Made by a program: the position numbers and the translations under genes. From assembly GCA_937896115.1 (NCBI GenBank), contig CALBLB010000386.1, positions 1-23,324 on the forward strand: DNA of 23,324 bases, read 5' to 3'. The stretch's first letter is position 1, and each line of letters opens with the position of its first letter. Positions 1 through 7,095 of the stretch are shown one piece after another. A model generated the notes under the pieces. That model was not told the DNA's origin and did no database searches. It worked only from the letters and a program-made list of their open reading frames with translations. The DNA comes from an uncultured Succinatimonas sp. (GTDB taxonomy: Bacteria; Pseudomonadota; Gammaproteobacteria; Enterobacterales; Succinivibrionaceae).

Positions 1-350
1 CAAGGAAGCTGAGTTTTCAAGAAAAGGAGGAAATAGCCATGAACGATCCTGCAATAAATGAAGCTTTGAAAGCTTACGTTTTTTTTCATGAATGCTGATG
101 AAAGACGTATGTATTTAAATTGTCAGAAGGGCCGGCAAGGACTGTGAAAAGGCTATGATGATCCATGAAAAACGCGAGTAAGTTGCATGATTAAAGGTGA
201 AGCAATAGAAGTACAAAATGACTAAGTCAAAGTGATCTTCAAAAGCCAGCTTTATCACTGTTAGAAAACGTAACTGAAGACGCTTACTTAATTGGGACAT
301 TACAATCTTCAGATGAAGATATTTCCAAAATGCTGGCGGATCATCCCTAA
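1..350 (+). pseudogene. Decayed C-terminal remnant of an Rpn/PD-(D/E)XK transposase-family gene
   Basis: The frame entering at base 3 is open to a TGA at 96-98 and reads KLSFQEKEEIAMNDPAINEA followed by LKAYVFF. The expected continuation, MNADERRMYLN, lies in another frame that begins just after the T-run at 79-86. A further shift restores DCEKAMMIHEKRE near 137-175. The last open piece, LLENVTEDAYLIGTLQ and SSDEDISKMLADHP, ends at a TAA at 348-350. From memory of the family, this EEKEEIAM...AL.AY...ADERR.YL..Q pattern followed by a charged helix is the C-terminal half of Rpn (recombination-promoting nuclease, DDE/PD-(D/E)XK transposase-like) proteins, which are often multicopy. At least two frameshifts and internal stops make it a pseudogene; the N-terminal nuclease domain would lie left of the window. 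The GGAGG at 26-30 before the ATG at 39 is probably coincidence inside the old reading frame. Confidence 0.6.
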
Positions 351-550
351 AAAATATTTTGATTGAAAATCAATAAGCAGTACACTGGCTTCCTGACTGT
401 ATCTTGGTGAGGACGTTCGTATTTTTCCAAAAATTGTACGGACGCATTCAAAAACAGTCACCAAATTCCAAAGAGCAGCGATATCCGTATAACGTTCCCT
501 ATCGAGGCAATTTTCGTGATTTCAATTTTTGGAAATCGAGTTTTTTAATT

Positions 551-1306
551 ATGGATCCTAAAGAAAGAACTAAAAGAGCGCAGCTTTTTTCCAAGGCCGC
601 ACAGACTTACGATCAGTATGCCAAGCCTCAGCGATGCTTTGCCAAGATTTTGGCAGGTGTCTTAAAAGGCCATCTTGAGGGCAAAAGAGTGTTGGAAGTG
701 GGCTGCGGTACCGGGTATTTCTCGGAATTGCTGCTAAAAGAGCATCCTGCGGAGTTGGTACTTTGCGATATCAGTGACGGTATGCTGGAGGTATGTCGCA
801 AACGCTTTAAAAATCATCCCGAGGTTAAATTTATCAAAGCTGATGCCGAGTGCGATTACCTAGGAGAGCGTTACGATTTCATCGTCTCCAATCTTGCCTT
901 TCAGTGGTTTTCATCCATGGAAGACGGACTTATAAATATGAGACGCCATTTAAAGCTCAGCGGCGATTTGTGTTTTTCAACTTTTCTTAAAGGGAATCTG
1001 CGCGAGATCTCGGAGTTTGCAGGCATAGGGATTTCTTATCCCAGCTATCTTGAGATGATCGATATAGTTGAAAAGGTATTTTTCAGCGTACACCTTGATC
1101 CCGGGCGTTGTGTTTGTCATTACCCCAATGTACAGGCCATGCTCAGGGCATTAAAAGCCACCGGAGTTACCGCGGTATCCAATTCCACTTTGCACTGGAC
1201 CAAAGACAGACTCAATATTTTTAAAGAAGAGTATGCAAAACAATACACGGATGAGCAAGGCGTGTATCTTACCTGGAAAGGCGTGTTCGTGTATCTGCAT
1301 GATTGA
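551..1306 (+). CDS. bioC: Malonyl-[acyl-carrier protein] O-methyltransferase BioC
   Basis: BioC methylates the free carboxyl of malonyl-ACP with S-adenosylmethionine, so that the fatty-acid enzymes can build the pimeloyl chain of biotin in the cytoplasm. The 251-residue product has SAM motif I VLEVGCGTGYF at about 47-57, an acidic turn LCDIS at 71-75, the BioC-type SNLAFQW at 113-119, and the C-terminal LRALKATGV signature. Length matches the family (about 250). I chose ATG 551 because homology to BioC begins here (FSKAAQTYDQYA); the frame is open back to a TTG at 404, but that stretch does not look like a methyltransferase N-terminus. No strong Shine-Dalgarno is visible for ATG 551. It stands alone, without bioF/bioD neighbours, and faces uspE across a shared hairpin terminator. 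Confidence 0.88.
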   Translation: MDPKERTKRAQLFSKAAQTYDQYAKPQRCFAKILAGVLKGHLEGKRVLEVGCGTGYFSELLLKEHPAELVLCDISDGMLEVCRKRFKNHPEVKFIKADAECDYLGERYDFIVSNLAFQWFSSMEDGLINMRRHLKLSGDLCFSTFLKGNLREISEFAGIGISYPSYLEMIDIVEKVFFSVHLDPGRCVCHYPNVQAMLRALKATGVTAVSNSTLHWTKDRLNIFKEEYAKQYTDEQGVYLTWKGVFVYLHD

Positions 1307-1310
1307 CGCA

Positions 1311-1333
1311 AAAGGCGCGGATCCCGCGCCTTT
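1311..1333. terminator. Bidirectional terminator between bioC and uspE
   Basis: Perfect 10-bp stem AAAGGCGCGG (1311-1320) and CCGCGCCTTT (1324-1333) with a 3-nt loop. It sits 4 bases after the bioC stop and 19 bases beyond the uspE stop, and the T run is longer on the minus strand (TTTTGCG). It probably serves both convergent genes. Confidence 0.75.
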
Positions 1334-1352
1334 AAAGCTTGGTCGAACAGAT

Positions 1353-2276
1353 TTAATCTTTTTCAGAGTTTAAAGTCTTGTTGTTGAGCACGATGAGATC
1401 GGCTGCAATATAGTCGACGATCTCCTCGCAGGTATTGCCTATCAAAGCCGCCATGGCACCGCTTCTGCCGGCAGATCCTACAAATACCGCATCGGCGTCG
1501 AGTTTATTGCAGATCTCGGGGATCACCTCATCAGGCATGCCTTCTTTGATGTGGCAATTTTCCTCGGGAATATTGTGGGCCTTGGCAAATTCGAGAATAC
1601 GGCGTTTGTGCTCTTTGACTATGCTCTGCGCAAATACTTCAGGAGCGTAGTGAGGAACTTCGAGCATGATGGTCGGCAGTACCACCGAGGCTGAGTTCAC
1701 AAGATGGATCTTGCCCTTGGTGATCATGGCCAGTTGCTGAGCTTCACGCAACAGCGCCACATTGGCACCGCGGTGTCCTTCAAAAGAGAAATCCACGGCG
1801 ACGACGATATTGCCGCCCGTCTTCCATTCGTGATCTTTGGCGATCACCACCGGTACTTTTGAATTGCGCAACAAATACCAGTCGATGGGGGTAAAGAGTA
1901 TGGAATCCAATACCTTGTGATTATTGGCAGCTTTTATGATGAGATCGCAATTGTCATGCTCGGCTTCTGCCAGGATCCCGGCGGCGATATCGCGGGTGTA
2001 AACGGCTTTCGGCGTGATCTTGACCGGGCTTTCTTTCATGAAAGGCTCAAGCATTTCATCAAGTTGTTTTTTGTTGGTGGCCAAAACATCCTGACGGGTA
2101 GCTTCTTCACTCATGCGGTTTAGCACATGAATGTCGGCGGAGAAATCATAAACCAGCCTAAGTGCGGTGATCTCGACACGCGGATTATACTTGGCAAACT
2201 CTATGGCGCGCTTTAAAGCCAATTGCTCGGAGCGTCTGGGTTCGATGACCGCGATGATGCGATTGTACTGTCTCAT
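1353..2276 (-). CDS. uspE: Universal stress protein UspE (tandem Usp domains)
   Basis: The 307-residue product consists of two universal stress protein domains in tandem, about residues 1-150 and 155-300, as in E. coli UspE (about 316 residues). Visible marks are the starting RIIAVIEP strand, CDLIIKAANNHK in the first domain, NIVVAVDFS opening the second, and the second-domain nucleotide-loop-like VFVGSAGRSGAMAALIGNTCEEIV near its end. UspE proteins are cytoplasmic and linked to stress survival, motility and adhesion in enterobacteria; the exact activity is unknown. The start is supported by AAGGAAGGG a few bases upstream. The gene is monocistronic, with a TATAAT box about 60 bp upstream and a shared terminator with bioC downstream. 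Confidence 0.9.
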   Translation of the reverse strand: MRQYNRIIAVIEPRRSEQLALKRAIEFAKYNPRVEITALRLVYDFSADIHVLNRMSEEATRQDVLATNKKQLDEMLEPFMKESPVKITPKAVYTRDIAAGILAEAEHDNCDLIIKAANNHKVLDSILFTPIDWYLLRNSKVPVVIAKDHEWKTGGNIVVAVDFSFEGHRGANVALLREAQQLAMITKGKIHLVNSASVVLPTIMLEVPHYAPEVFAQSIVKEHKRRILEFAKAHNIPEENCHIKEGMPDEVIPEICNKLDADAVFVGSAGRSGAMAALIGNTCEEIVDYIAADLIVLNNKTLNSEKD

Positions 2277-2332
2277 ATAGCCCTTCCTTAGCTTCTTTGA
2301 AGAAGCGGACAGATTCAGATTTTCCTACCTCA

Positions 2333-2338
2333 ATTATA
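2333..2338 (-). promoter_or_regulatory. -10 box of the uspE promoter
   Basis: The minus strand reads TATAAT exactly here, 57 bases upstream of the uspE start codon and outside any gene. No good -35 hexamer is seen at 16-18 bp; TTGATTTAA just upstream resembles one arm of an FNR-like site, but there is no second arm. Confidence 0.45.
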
Positions 2339-2406
2339 GGCATTAAATCAAGGCAAAATCTTGAAACAACACGCAAATAACAAAATTTCGCAAGGTCTTT
2401 TCAAGT

Positions 2407-3963
2407 TCAGCGTTTAAGTTCGCGCGGACGTATTCCGAAGATGAGACCGGCAATGAAATATATTGCAGCACCTCCTGTAATTAAGGCCGCAAGATACATT
2501 ATCGAGGTCAGGGTATCCATGGCAAACCACTCGGCGTTGTCAGGAGATAAAAAACGTATGCACCAAGCCATCAGCGTTCCTGACAAGGCAATTTTCAGAA
2601 TGAATTTTAGCGAGCGCGAGCTTATGCTGTAGATGTCGCGCTTTTTTAAAAACCATAAGAGCAAGAAGGCGTTTACATAAGCTGCCAGTGCCGTTGAAAG
2701 AGCCAGTCCCACGTAGCCAAGCGGTTTTATGAGGATGAGATTCAACGCTATGTTGGAGGCAATTGAGGCTAAAGAGCAGCGCACCGGGGTTTTGGTATCC
2801 TGTCTTGCCGCAAAGCCTTGTACCAGTACCCGTACCAGCATGATGGCACCAAGCCCCGATACCGAAGCTAAAAGAGACGCTGATGACAAAAGTACCTGCT
2901 CAGAGCCGAAGGCTCCGCGCATGAACAGTACTCTTAAGATAGGTTCGCGCAAGGCGATGATCCCGCACATAGAAGGTATTCCCAAAAGCAGCACCAGCCT
3001 TACTCCCCAATCCAAGGTTTCGCGGTACAGCGCGGGATCTGCTTTTAATCTTGCCTTGGATAAAGCAGGCAGGATCACCGTAGAGACGGCTACGGCAAAG
3101 ATCCCGATGGGGAATTCAAGCAGTCTGTCCGAATAATAAAGGTAGGAAATGGCCCCGGTTGCAAGAAATGAGGCCAGCAGCGTGCTTATAAATAGATTTA
3201 ACTGCGAGGCGCTGACGCCGATGATGGCAGGAAGCATCAGTTGTCTTATTTTGGTGACTCCGGGATGTGACCAGGCAAAGTGAGGCCGAACCAAAAGGTG
3301 CAACTTCATCACAAAGGGCAGTTGAAACAAAAGTTGCAGTATTCCTCCTGCTACCATGGCATAAGCAAGTACCAAATTGGGATTGCGGCACTCTTTTCCG
3401 AAAATCAGTACCGCTCCTATCAAAGTGAGATTGAGTATGCAGGGGGTAACCGCCGGAATGCCGAATTTTCCGAAAACATTGAGTACCGACGAGCACAGTG
3501 CCGTAAGCGTGATGAAAAAAAGGTAAGGGAAGGTGATGCGCAACAGCTCGCTGGCTTCGTAATACTTTATTCCGTCCGCTTCTTCGTTTAAGGCAGCCTG
3601 AAACCACCCCCACCCGAAAACAGCGGTGAGTACCGGCGAGAGCAGCATGCCGGCTACGGTTACCAGCAACACTATGCCGCCTAAAGTTCCGGCACTTTTG
3701 CCGAGCAGATCTTGCAAGGCTTCTTTGCTTTGCTGCTCTTTGGTTTGGGTCATGACCGGTACGAAAGCCTGAGCAAATGCTCCTTCTGCAAACAGACGGC
3801 GGAAGAAATTGGGAATGCGGTTGGCAAAAAAGAATACGTCCGAAGAAAGTCCGGCTCCCAAAACCGAGGCTATCACCATGTCACGTATCATACCGAGAAT
3901 TCTTGAGGCGAAGGTGGCAGCTGAAGTCACCATGCCCGAGCGTAAAAGTTTTGCTTTGGCCAT
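2407..3963 (-). CDS. murJ: Lipid II flippase MurJ (MviN)
   Basis: MurJ moves the undecaprenyl-linked peptidoglycan precursor lipid II across the inner membrane. The 518-residue protein is almost entirely hydrophobic helices (14 expected for the MOP-superfamily fold). It carries the family signature FFRRLFAEGAFAQAFVPV near residue 50, preceded by SRILGMIRDMVIA. The frame is open nine codons further upstream, but the ATG with codon at 3961-3963 is preferred: the minus strand has CGGAGC five bases before it and MAKAKLLRSG is a typical MurJ start. Length fits the family (510-520). It is preceded by an unusually long non-coding spacer and followed by uspE in the same direction, about 130 bp away. 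In many gammaproteobacteria murJ sits next to rpsT or ribF; neither is present in this window. Confidence 0.93.
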   Translation of the reverse strand: MAKAKLLRSGMVTSAATFASRILGMIRDMVIASVLGAGLSSDVFFFANRIPNFFRRLFAEGAFAQAFVPVMTQTKEQQSKEALQDLLGKSAGTLGGIVLLVTVAGMLLSPVLTAVFGWGWFQAALNEEADGIKYYEASELLRITFPYLFFITLTALCSSVLNVFGKFGIPAVTPCILNLTLIGAVLIFGKECRNPNLVLAYAMVAGGILQLLFQLPFVMKLHLLVRPHFAWSHPGVTKIRQLMLPAIIGVSASQLNLFISTLLASFLATGAISYLYYSDRLLEFPIGIFAVAVSTVILPALSKARLKADPALYRETLDWGVRLVLLLGIPSMCGIIALREPILRVLFMRGAFGSEQVLLSSASLLASVSGLGAIMLVRVLVQGFAARQDTKTPVRCSLASIASNIALNLILIKPLGYVGLALSTALAAYVNAFLLLWFLKKRDIYSISSRSLKFILKIALSGTLMAWCIRFLSPDNAEWFAMDTLTSIMYLAALITGGAAIYFIAGLIFGIRPRELKR

Positions 3964-4069
3964 GTTTGCTCCGTTGTATTTTCGGCGCACATCTTAGCAA
4001 GCGATCCGTAATTTAGATGCGTCCAGTTTAAAAAAAGCCTGAGCTGAGCATTAACCGTTGCAAACGGTA

Positions 4070-4082
4070 CAGATTAATGAAA
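4070..4082 (+). repeat. 13-bp direct repeat, left copy
   Basis: CAGATTAATGAAA occurs here and again at 4836-4848, close to the two edges of the AT-rich spacer. It could be a relic target-site duplication or attachment-like repeat, or chance in AT-rich DNA. Confidence 0.6.
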
Positions 4083-4140
4083 CTTTCAGATCTGAAAATT
4101 AAGTTTTAATCAAGGGGTAGTAAAAATAAATTTGTACTAC

Positions 4141-4733
4141 TGTGGAAAAATATGTAGATTGCGTGTTTTTTGGTGGGTAAACGGCGTTTGTCTGCCTGTA
4201 ATTGAATGTTGAAAACTGATATGAATGACAGTTTGCTTTTAGCTAATTATTTTTAAACTCAATGAGTTAATGACAATATCTGATCTGTTGAAATTTAATG
4301 CGTAAATACGGCAGAATATTTTTAAATAAGTCGACTGTTAATATAGGCAGATTGGTTGATGCTGAGTTGATAAACTATATATCATATTGATATATAACTA
4401 ATACTTCTGTAAATAAAGCCATGAATTTCATAAACGTAAGTAAATTACGGTAATTTTTAAGCTGTAGCTTTTGTTGAAAAGTCTGTAGATTGTTAAATAT
4501 TTATGGGAAAACTTTTGCAGACAATCTTGCAGAAAAATAAAAGTCAAGCCAAAAATCTTAGTAAATAACATTTAATCTCATAACGTTAATCATTGTACAA
4601 GTTTGTTGAAAAATGTATTGAGTTAAGCACATAGCTGTTGAAAAGTTTTGTACACACACAGTTTAAAAATAACCGTGAGCATGCGTAACAGCTGATTTTT
4701 CTGCAAGCTCTGAAGTTTAAAAACTGTTGAAAA
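4141..4733 (+). repeat. Array of TGTTGAAAA nonamers, all in one orientation
   Basis: Exact TGTTGAAAA copies start at 4207, 4472, 4604, 4636 and 4725. One-base variants are TGTGGAAAA at 4141 and TGTTGAAAT at 4286. All lie on the plus strand. The copies at 4141 and 4472 share a longer unit, TGTnGAAAAnnnTGTAGATTG. The reverse complement, TTTTCAACA, is one base from the DnaA-box consensus TTWTNCACA, and the 4141 variant (TTTTCCACA) fits that consensus. Spacing is irregular, so this is not a CRISPR or a simple tandem repeat. Confidence 0.65.
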
Positions 4734-4835
4734 CTTTTAAAACGCGATGCCATTAATAATTAATCTTTGGGAGGTAATATTGTAAATATCATGCCAAAAG
4801 TTCGGTTGTTTTTGGAAATTGCTTTCATAAAATCG

Positions 4836-4848
4836 CAGATTAATGAAA
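4836..4848 (+). repeat. 13-bp direct repeat, right copy
   Basis: Second exact copy of CAGATTAATGAAA, in the same orientation as the copy at 4070-4082. Its 3' part is also one arm of the dyad GATTAAT-GAAA-ATTAATC, just beyond the stop of the ZIP gene. Confidence 0.6.
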
Positions 4849-4859
4849 ATTAATCGCGA

Positions 4860-5648
4860 CTACCCCAGAGCTACGTCAAGCACCATCATCAAAAGAAAGC
4901 CTGACAGTACCGCAACAGTGGCCAGATCCGATTCTTTATTTCCCATATTGTGTGATTCCGGGATGAGTTCTTCTATGACTACGTAGAGCATGGCTCCTGC
5001 GGCAAAGGACAGAAACCAGGGTAAAAGCTTAACTACCAAAGATGAAAACATGACTACCAATACGGCTCCCAAAGGTTCGACTATCCCTGAAAAAGAGCCT
5101 AAGGCAAAGGCTTTGAGGCGCGTTGCTCCTTCTGCGTAATAAGGGATCGATACTGCCGTTCCTTCCGGGATATTTTGGATGCCAATGCCTGCTGCAAGAG
5201 CTATGAGCGCTCCCAAGCCTCCGCTGAGATCCTGAGCGGCTGCTGCTGCACATACTCCTACTGCCATGCCCTCGGGAATATTGTGAATGGTGATCGCTAA
5301 AAATAACAAGGTGCGTTTGCCCAAGGCGGTTTTGGGGCCTTCTGGTATACGCGCGAGCATGTGCAGATGGGGTAAAGTGCGGTCAAGTGCTATGATGAAA
5401 AGTACCCCGAGTACAAAGCCTCCTGCTACCGAAAAGAGCCCAGATCCTGAGGATAAAGCTTCTTTTTGAGCGGGGATTAAAAGCCCGAATACCGAAGCTG
5501 AGATCATGATCCCGGCTGAAAATCCCAAAGAAAGCTGAGTTAACAGGATTTTTTTTGACGATCCGAAACAAAATACCAAGGCGGCACCTAAGACGGTACA
5601 AAAAAAGGTAAAACCTGAGCTTAAAAGAGCCAGTGTTAATGACGACAT
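4860..5648 (-). CDS. ZIP-family divalent metal transporter (ZupT-like)
   Basis: ZIP permeases carry Zn(II) or other divalent metals (Fe, Mn) across the inner membrane into the cytoplasm. The 262-residue protein shows about eight hydrophobic helices and the metal-site motifs of the family: HNIPEG (122-127) and QNIPEG (158-163) in the fourth and fifth helices, EPLG (191-194), and EELIPESH (226-233). The variable loop between helices 3 and 4 is short, with LDRTLPHLHML as its histidine-bearing part. The second motif has Gln where some ZIPs have His (HNIPEG), so metal preference may differ from classical ZupT. Length is typical (about 260). The start is supported by AAGG about nine bases upstream. 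An extended -10 box and a palindrome lie upstream, consistent with metal-dependent control. Confidence 0.88.
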   Translation of the reverse strand: MSSLTLALLSSGFTFFCTVLGAALVFCFGSSKKILLTQLSLGFSAGIMISASVFGLLIPAQKEALSSGSGLFSVAGGFVLGVLFIIALDRTLPHLHMLARIPEGPKTALGKRTLLFLAITIHNIPEGMAVGVCAAAAAQDLSGGLGALIALAAGIGIQNIPEGTAVSIPYYAEGATRLKAFALGSFSGIVEPLGAVLVVMFSSLVVKLLPWFLSFAAGAMLYVVIEELIPESHNMGNKESDLATVAVLSGFLLMMVLDVALG

Positions 5649-5667
5649 GGGAAAACCTTGCAGTTAG

Positions 5668-5690
5668 CCTAAGATAACTTAGGGATTTTA
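5668..5690 (-). promoter_or_regulatory. ZIP transporter promoter -10 and palindromic operator candidate
   Basis: On the minus strand TGCTAAAAT (extended -10, hexamer at 5685-5690) is followed immediately by the perfect dyad CCTAAG-ATAA-CTTAGG (5668-5683 on the plus strand), which would cover the transcription start. The arms resemble the TTAGG/CCTAA halves of DtxR-family operators. Assignment to a regulator is inference. Confidence 0.45.
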
Positions 5691-5703
5691 GCAGAATACC
5701 CGC

Positions 5704-5792
5704 ATCCTGCAGTACCTAAAAAAGCACCACGAAAGGTAAAAATTTACTTTTTTACGCAGGATTTGGTCCTGCCCTCATGATGTGCGATCATG
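5704..5792 (+). promoter_or_regulatory. Hairpin-rich leader region upstream of frsA
   Basis: Three hairpins precede frsA: AAAGGTAAA/TTTACTTTT (5732-5751), GCAGGA-TTTGG-TCCTGC (5756-5772) and CATGAT-GTGCG-ATCATG (5776-5792, followed by GTG and an A-run). ATCCTGC at 5704-5710 can pair instead with GCAGGAT at 5756-5762, so two alternative folds exist. Whether it is transcribed is unknown. Confidence 0.35.
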
Positions 5793-5819
5793 TGAAAAAA
5801 AACTGACTGAGACTTAGAT

Positions 5820-7073
5820 ATGAATGAACAGAATCTCAGCGAGCAGCTGTTTAAACCTAAATTTAATTATCCTGAAACTTCTCTTATCTCAAATTCCGCC
5901 TGTCCTTTGCCCAGACTTGTAAATAAGCGGCATGCGCTTGGTTATACCCGCGGCTGGTATCGTTCCGTACATCGTTTTTGGTGGATATGGCAAGGCGGCA
6001 ATCTTTTGGACATAGACGAATGTTTAAGTGCGATTGCTTCGTCAAAAGCAGAGCGGACGAGAAGCGAATGTTTCGATACGGTTGCAGTTTACGGCGGCGG
6101 AAATTGGATCTTTGAATTCTCAAAGTTAGCGCAGGAACGGGCCTTAAAAGGCCGCAAACTGCAGGAGGAAGGAAATTTTAAACAGGCTGCCCACCAGTTT
6201 CGCATGTCCGCACGATATTTTTCCATAGCTTCATATCCGCATCTTAAAGGCGACGTGCTGGCAGCCGACGCCGCCTTGCTCGGAAGACGCAGTTATCGGG
6301 AGATGTGCAATTGTGAAAAAGAATATGTGCATCTTGACGAGCTTAAATTCAAAGTAGGCAGCAGCGAAGCCGAAGGTTTGCTGCATTTGCCTGACAGAGT
6401 GCAGAGTCATCCCTGTCTGGTGTTGCTTACCTCGTATGAAATGAGCGCTACCGGGTTCTACGCTTTTTACAAGGAGCAGTTGCAGCCGTACGGAATAGCT
6501 TTGCTGGTTTTGCAAATGCCCGGGATCGGCCTTTCGGAAAAACTTACTTTAAGTGCCGATCAGTCGCAAGTTTTGGATGCCGCTTTGGCAGAACTTAAGG
6601 ACAATCCTTATGTGAATACCTCGCGCATAGGTCTTATGGGCTTGCGCTTAGGCGGCAGCGCCTGCATAAGAACCGCCGTCATGCATCCTGAAGCGGTGAC
6701 GGCTTTATGTCTGATTGAGCCTGCCGTGCACAGTTTTTTTACCGATAAAAATATTTTGGATTCGCTTACGCTGTGCATGCGCTCGCTTTATGCCAACCGG
6801 CTTAATCTGGATGCCTCCAACTGGGATACGGTGATCCCGCAGTTAAAACCACTGTCTTTAAAAGAGCAGGGACTGTTGGGCAGGGGAGCACAAAGTACGA
6901 TCCCGTGTTTGGTTGCGTCGCTGAATGCATTTACCACCAAAGACGATTTGAAGCTGTTGCAGGATCGTTTTTCTGATTGTGAATGCCGTTTGCATGACGG
7001 CGGGGATTATTCCGATTTTATGTATGAATCTTTAAGCGCTTCGGGAATATTCTTCAGAAAACATCTGCTGTAA
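5820..7073 (+). CDS. frsA: FrsA, alpha/beta-hydrolase-fold esterase-like protein
   Basis: FrsA (fermentation-respiration switch protein, DUF1100) is a cytoplasmic alpha/beta-hydrolase-fold protein that binds unphosphorylated EIIA-Glc in enterobacteria and vibrios. Its catalytic role is disputed: esterase activity is reported, and a pyruvate decarboxylase claim was contested. The 417-residue product has the FrsA N-terminal region (GYTRGWYRSVHRFWWIWQG at about 41-59), the helical LQEEGNFKQAAHQFRMSARYFSIASYPHLKGD cap region at about 114-145 (key residues only), and a hydrolase core after residue 180. The nucleophile elbow reads GLRLGG (274-279), with Arg where GxSxG has Ser; the E. coli protein has the same Arg (GFRFGA), so this is a family trait. 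Next to proBA as in E. coli, but without the intervening crl and phoE; proB starts 22 bp downstream. Confidence 0.87.
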   Translation: MNEQNLSEQLFKPKFNYPETSLISNSACPLPRLVNKRHALGYTRGWYRSVHRFWWIWQGGNLLDIDECLSAIASSKAERTRSECFDTVAVYGGGNWIFEFSKLAQERALKGRKLQEEGNFKQAAHQFRMSARYFSIASYPHLKGDVLAADAALLGRRSYREMCNCEKEYVHLDELKFKVGSSEAEGLLHLPDRVQSHPCLVLLTSYEMSATGFYAFYKEQLQPYGIALLVLQMPGIGLSEKLTLSADQSQVLDAALAELKDNPYVNTSRIGLMGLRLGGSACIRTAVMHPEAVTALCLIEPAVHSFFTDKNILDSLTLCMRSLYANRLNLDASNWDTVIPQLKPLSLKEQGLLGRGAQSTIPCLVASLNAFTTKDDLKLLQDRFSDCECRLHDGGDYSDFMYESLSASGIFFRKHLL

Positions 7074-7095
7074 CGGATTTTTAGCGGAAATAAAA

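Larger units (their letters stand above)
3964..4859. other. AT-rich 0.9-kb spacer without a recognisable gene
   Basis: This stretch between murJ and the ZIP gene (both minus strand) is markedly AT-rich, and every frame is broken by frequent stops. I find no RNA gene. It holds repeated TGTTGAAAA nonamers (listed separately), a 13-bp direct repeat near its ends, and several dyads: ACCGTT-GCA-AACGGT (4054-4068), the 14-bp palindrome TTTCAGATCTGAAA (4084-4097), TATATATCA-TAT-TGATATATA (4376-4396) and GATTAAT-GAAA-ATTAATC (4838-4855). The part nearest murJ must carry the murJ promoter, but I cannot place it. Candidate roles are a replication or chromosome-maintenance site, a nucleoid-protein binding region, or the scar of an eroded element. 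Confidence 0.6.

Noticed and set aside
359..373. FNR-like site TTGAT...ATCAA upstream of bioC
   Set aside because: The spacer is 5 bp, not the 4 bp of FNR sites, and it lies about 180 bp before the bioC start within or beside pseudogene DNA.
404..550. N-terminal extension of BioC from the TTG at 404
   Set aside because: The 49 extra residues do not resemble a methyltransferase N-terminus, and BioC similarity begins at Met 551.
3116..3613. Long open frame opposite or beside murJ (165 codons)
   Set aside because: It overlaps murJ on the same strand in another frame, has basic, Cys/His-rich nonsense-like composition and no family; murJ explains the DNA.
4141..4733. CRISPR array
   Set aside because: The repeats are only 9 bp and spacing ranges from 32 to 186 bp; no cas genes are present.
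4791..4853. Short frame MPKVRLFLEIAFIKSQINEN after GGGAGG
   Set aside because: Twenty codons, spacing of the GGGAGG to ATG is too long, and no similarity is apparent.
3964..4859. Calling the AT-rich spacer the chromosomal origin oriC
   Set aside because: The boxes miss the DnaA consensus by one base, usual oriC neighbours are absent, and no GC-skew data can be computed here; kept only as a hypothesis.
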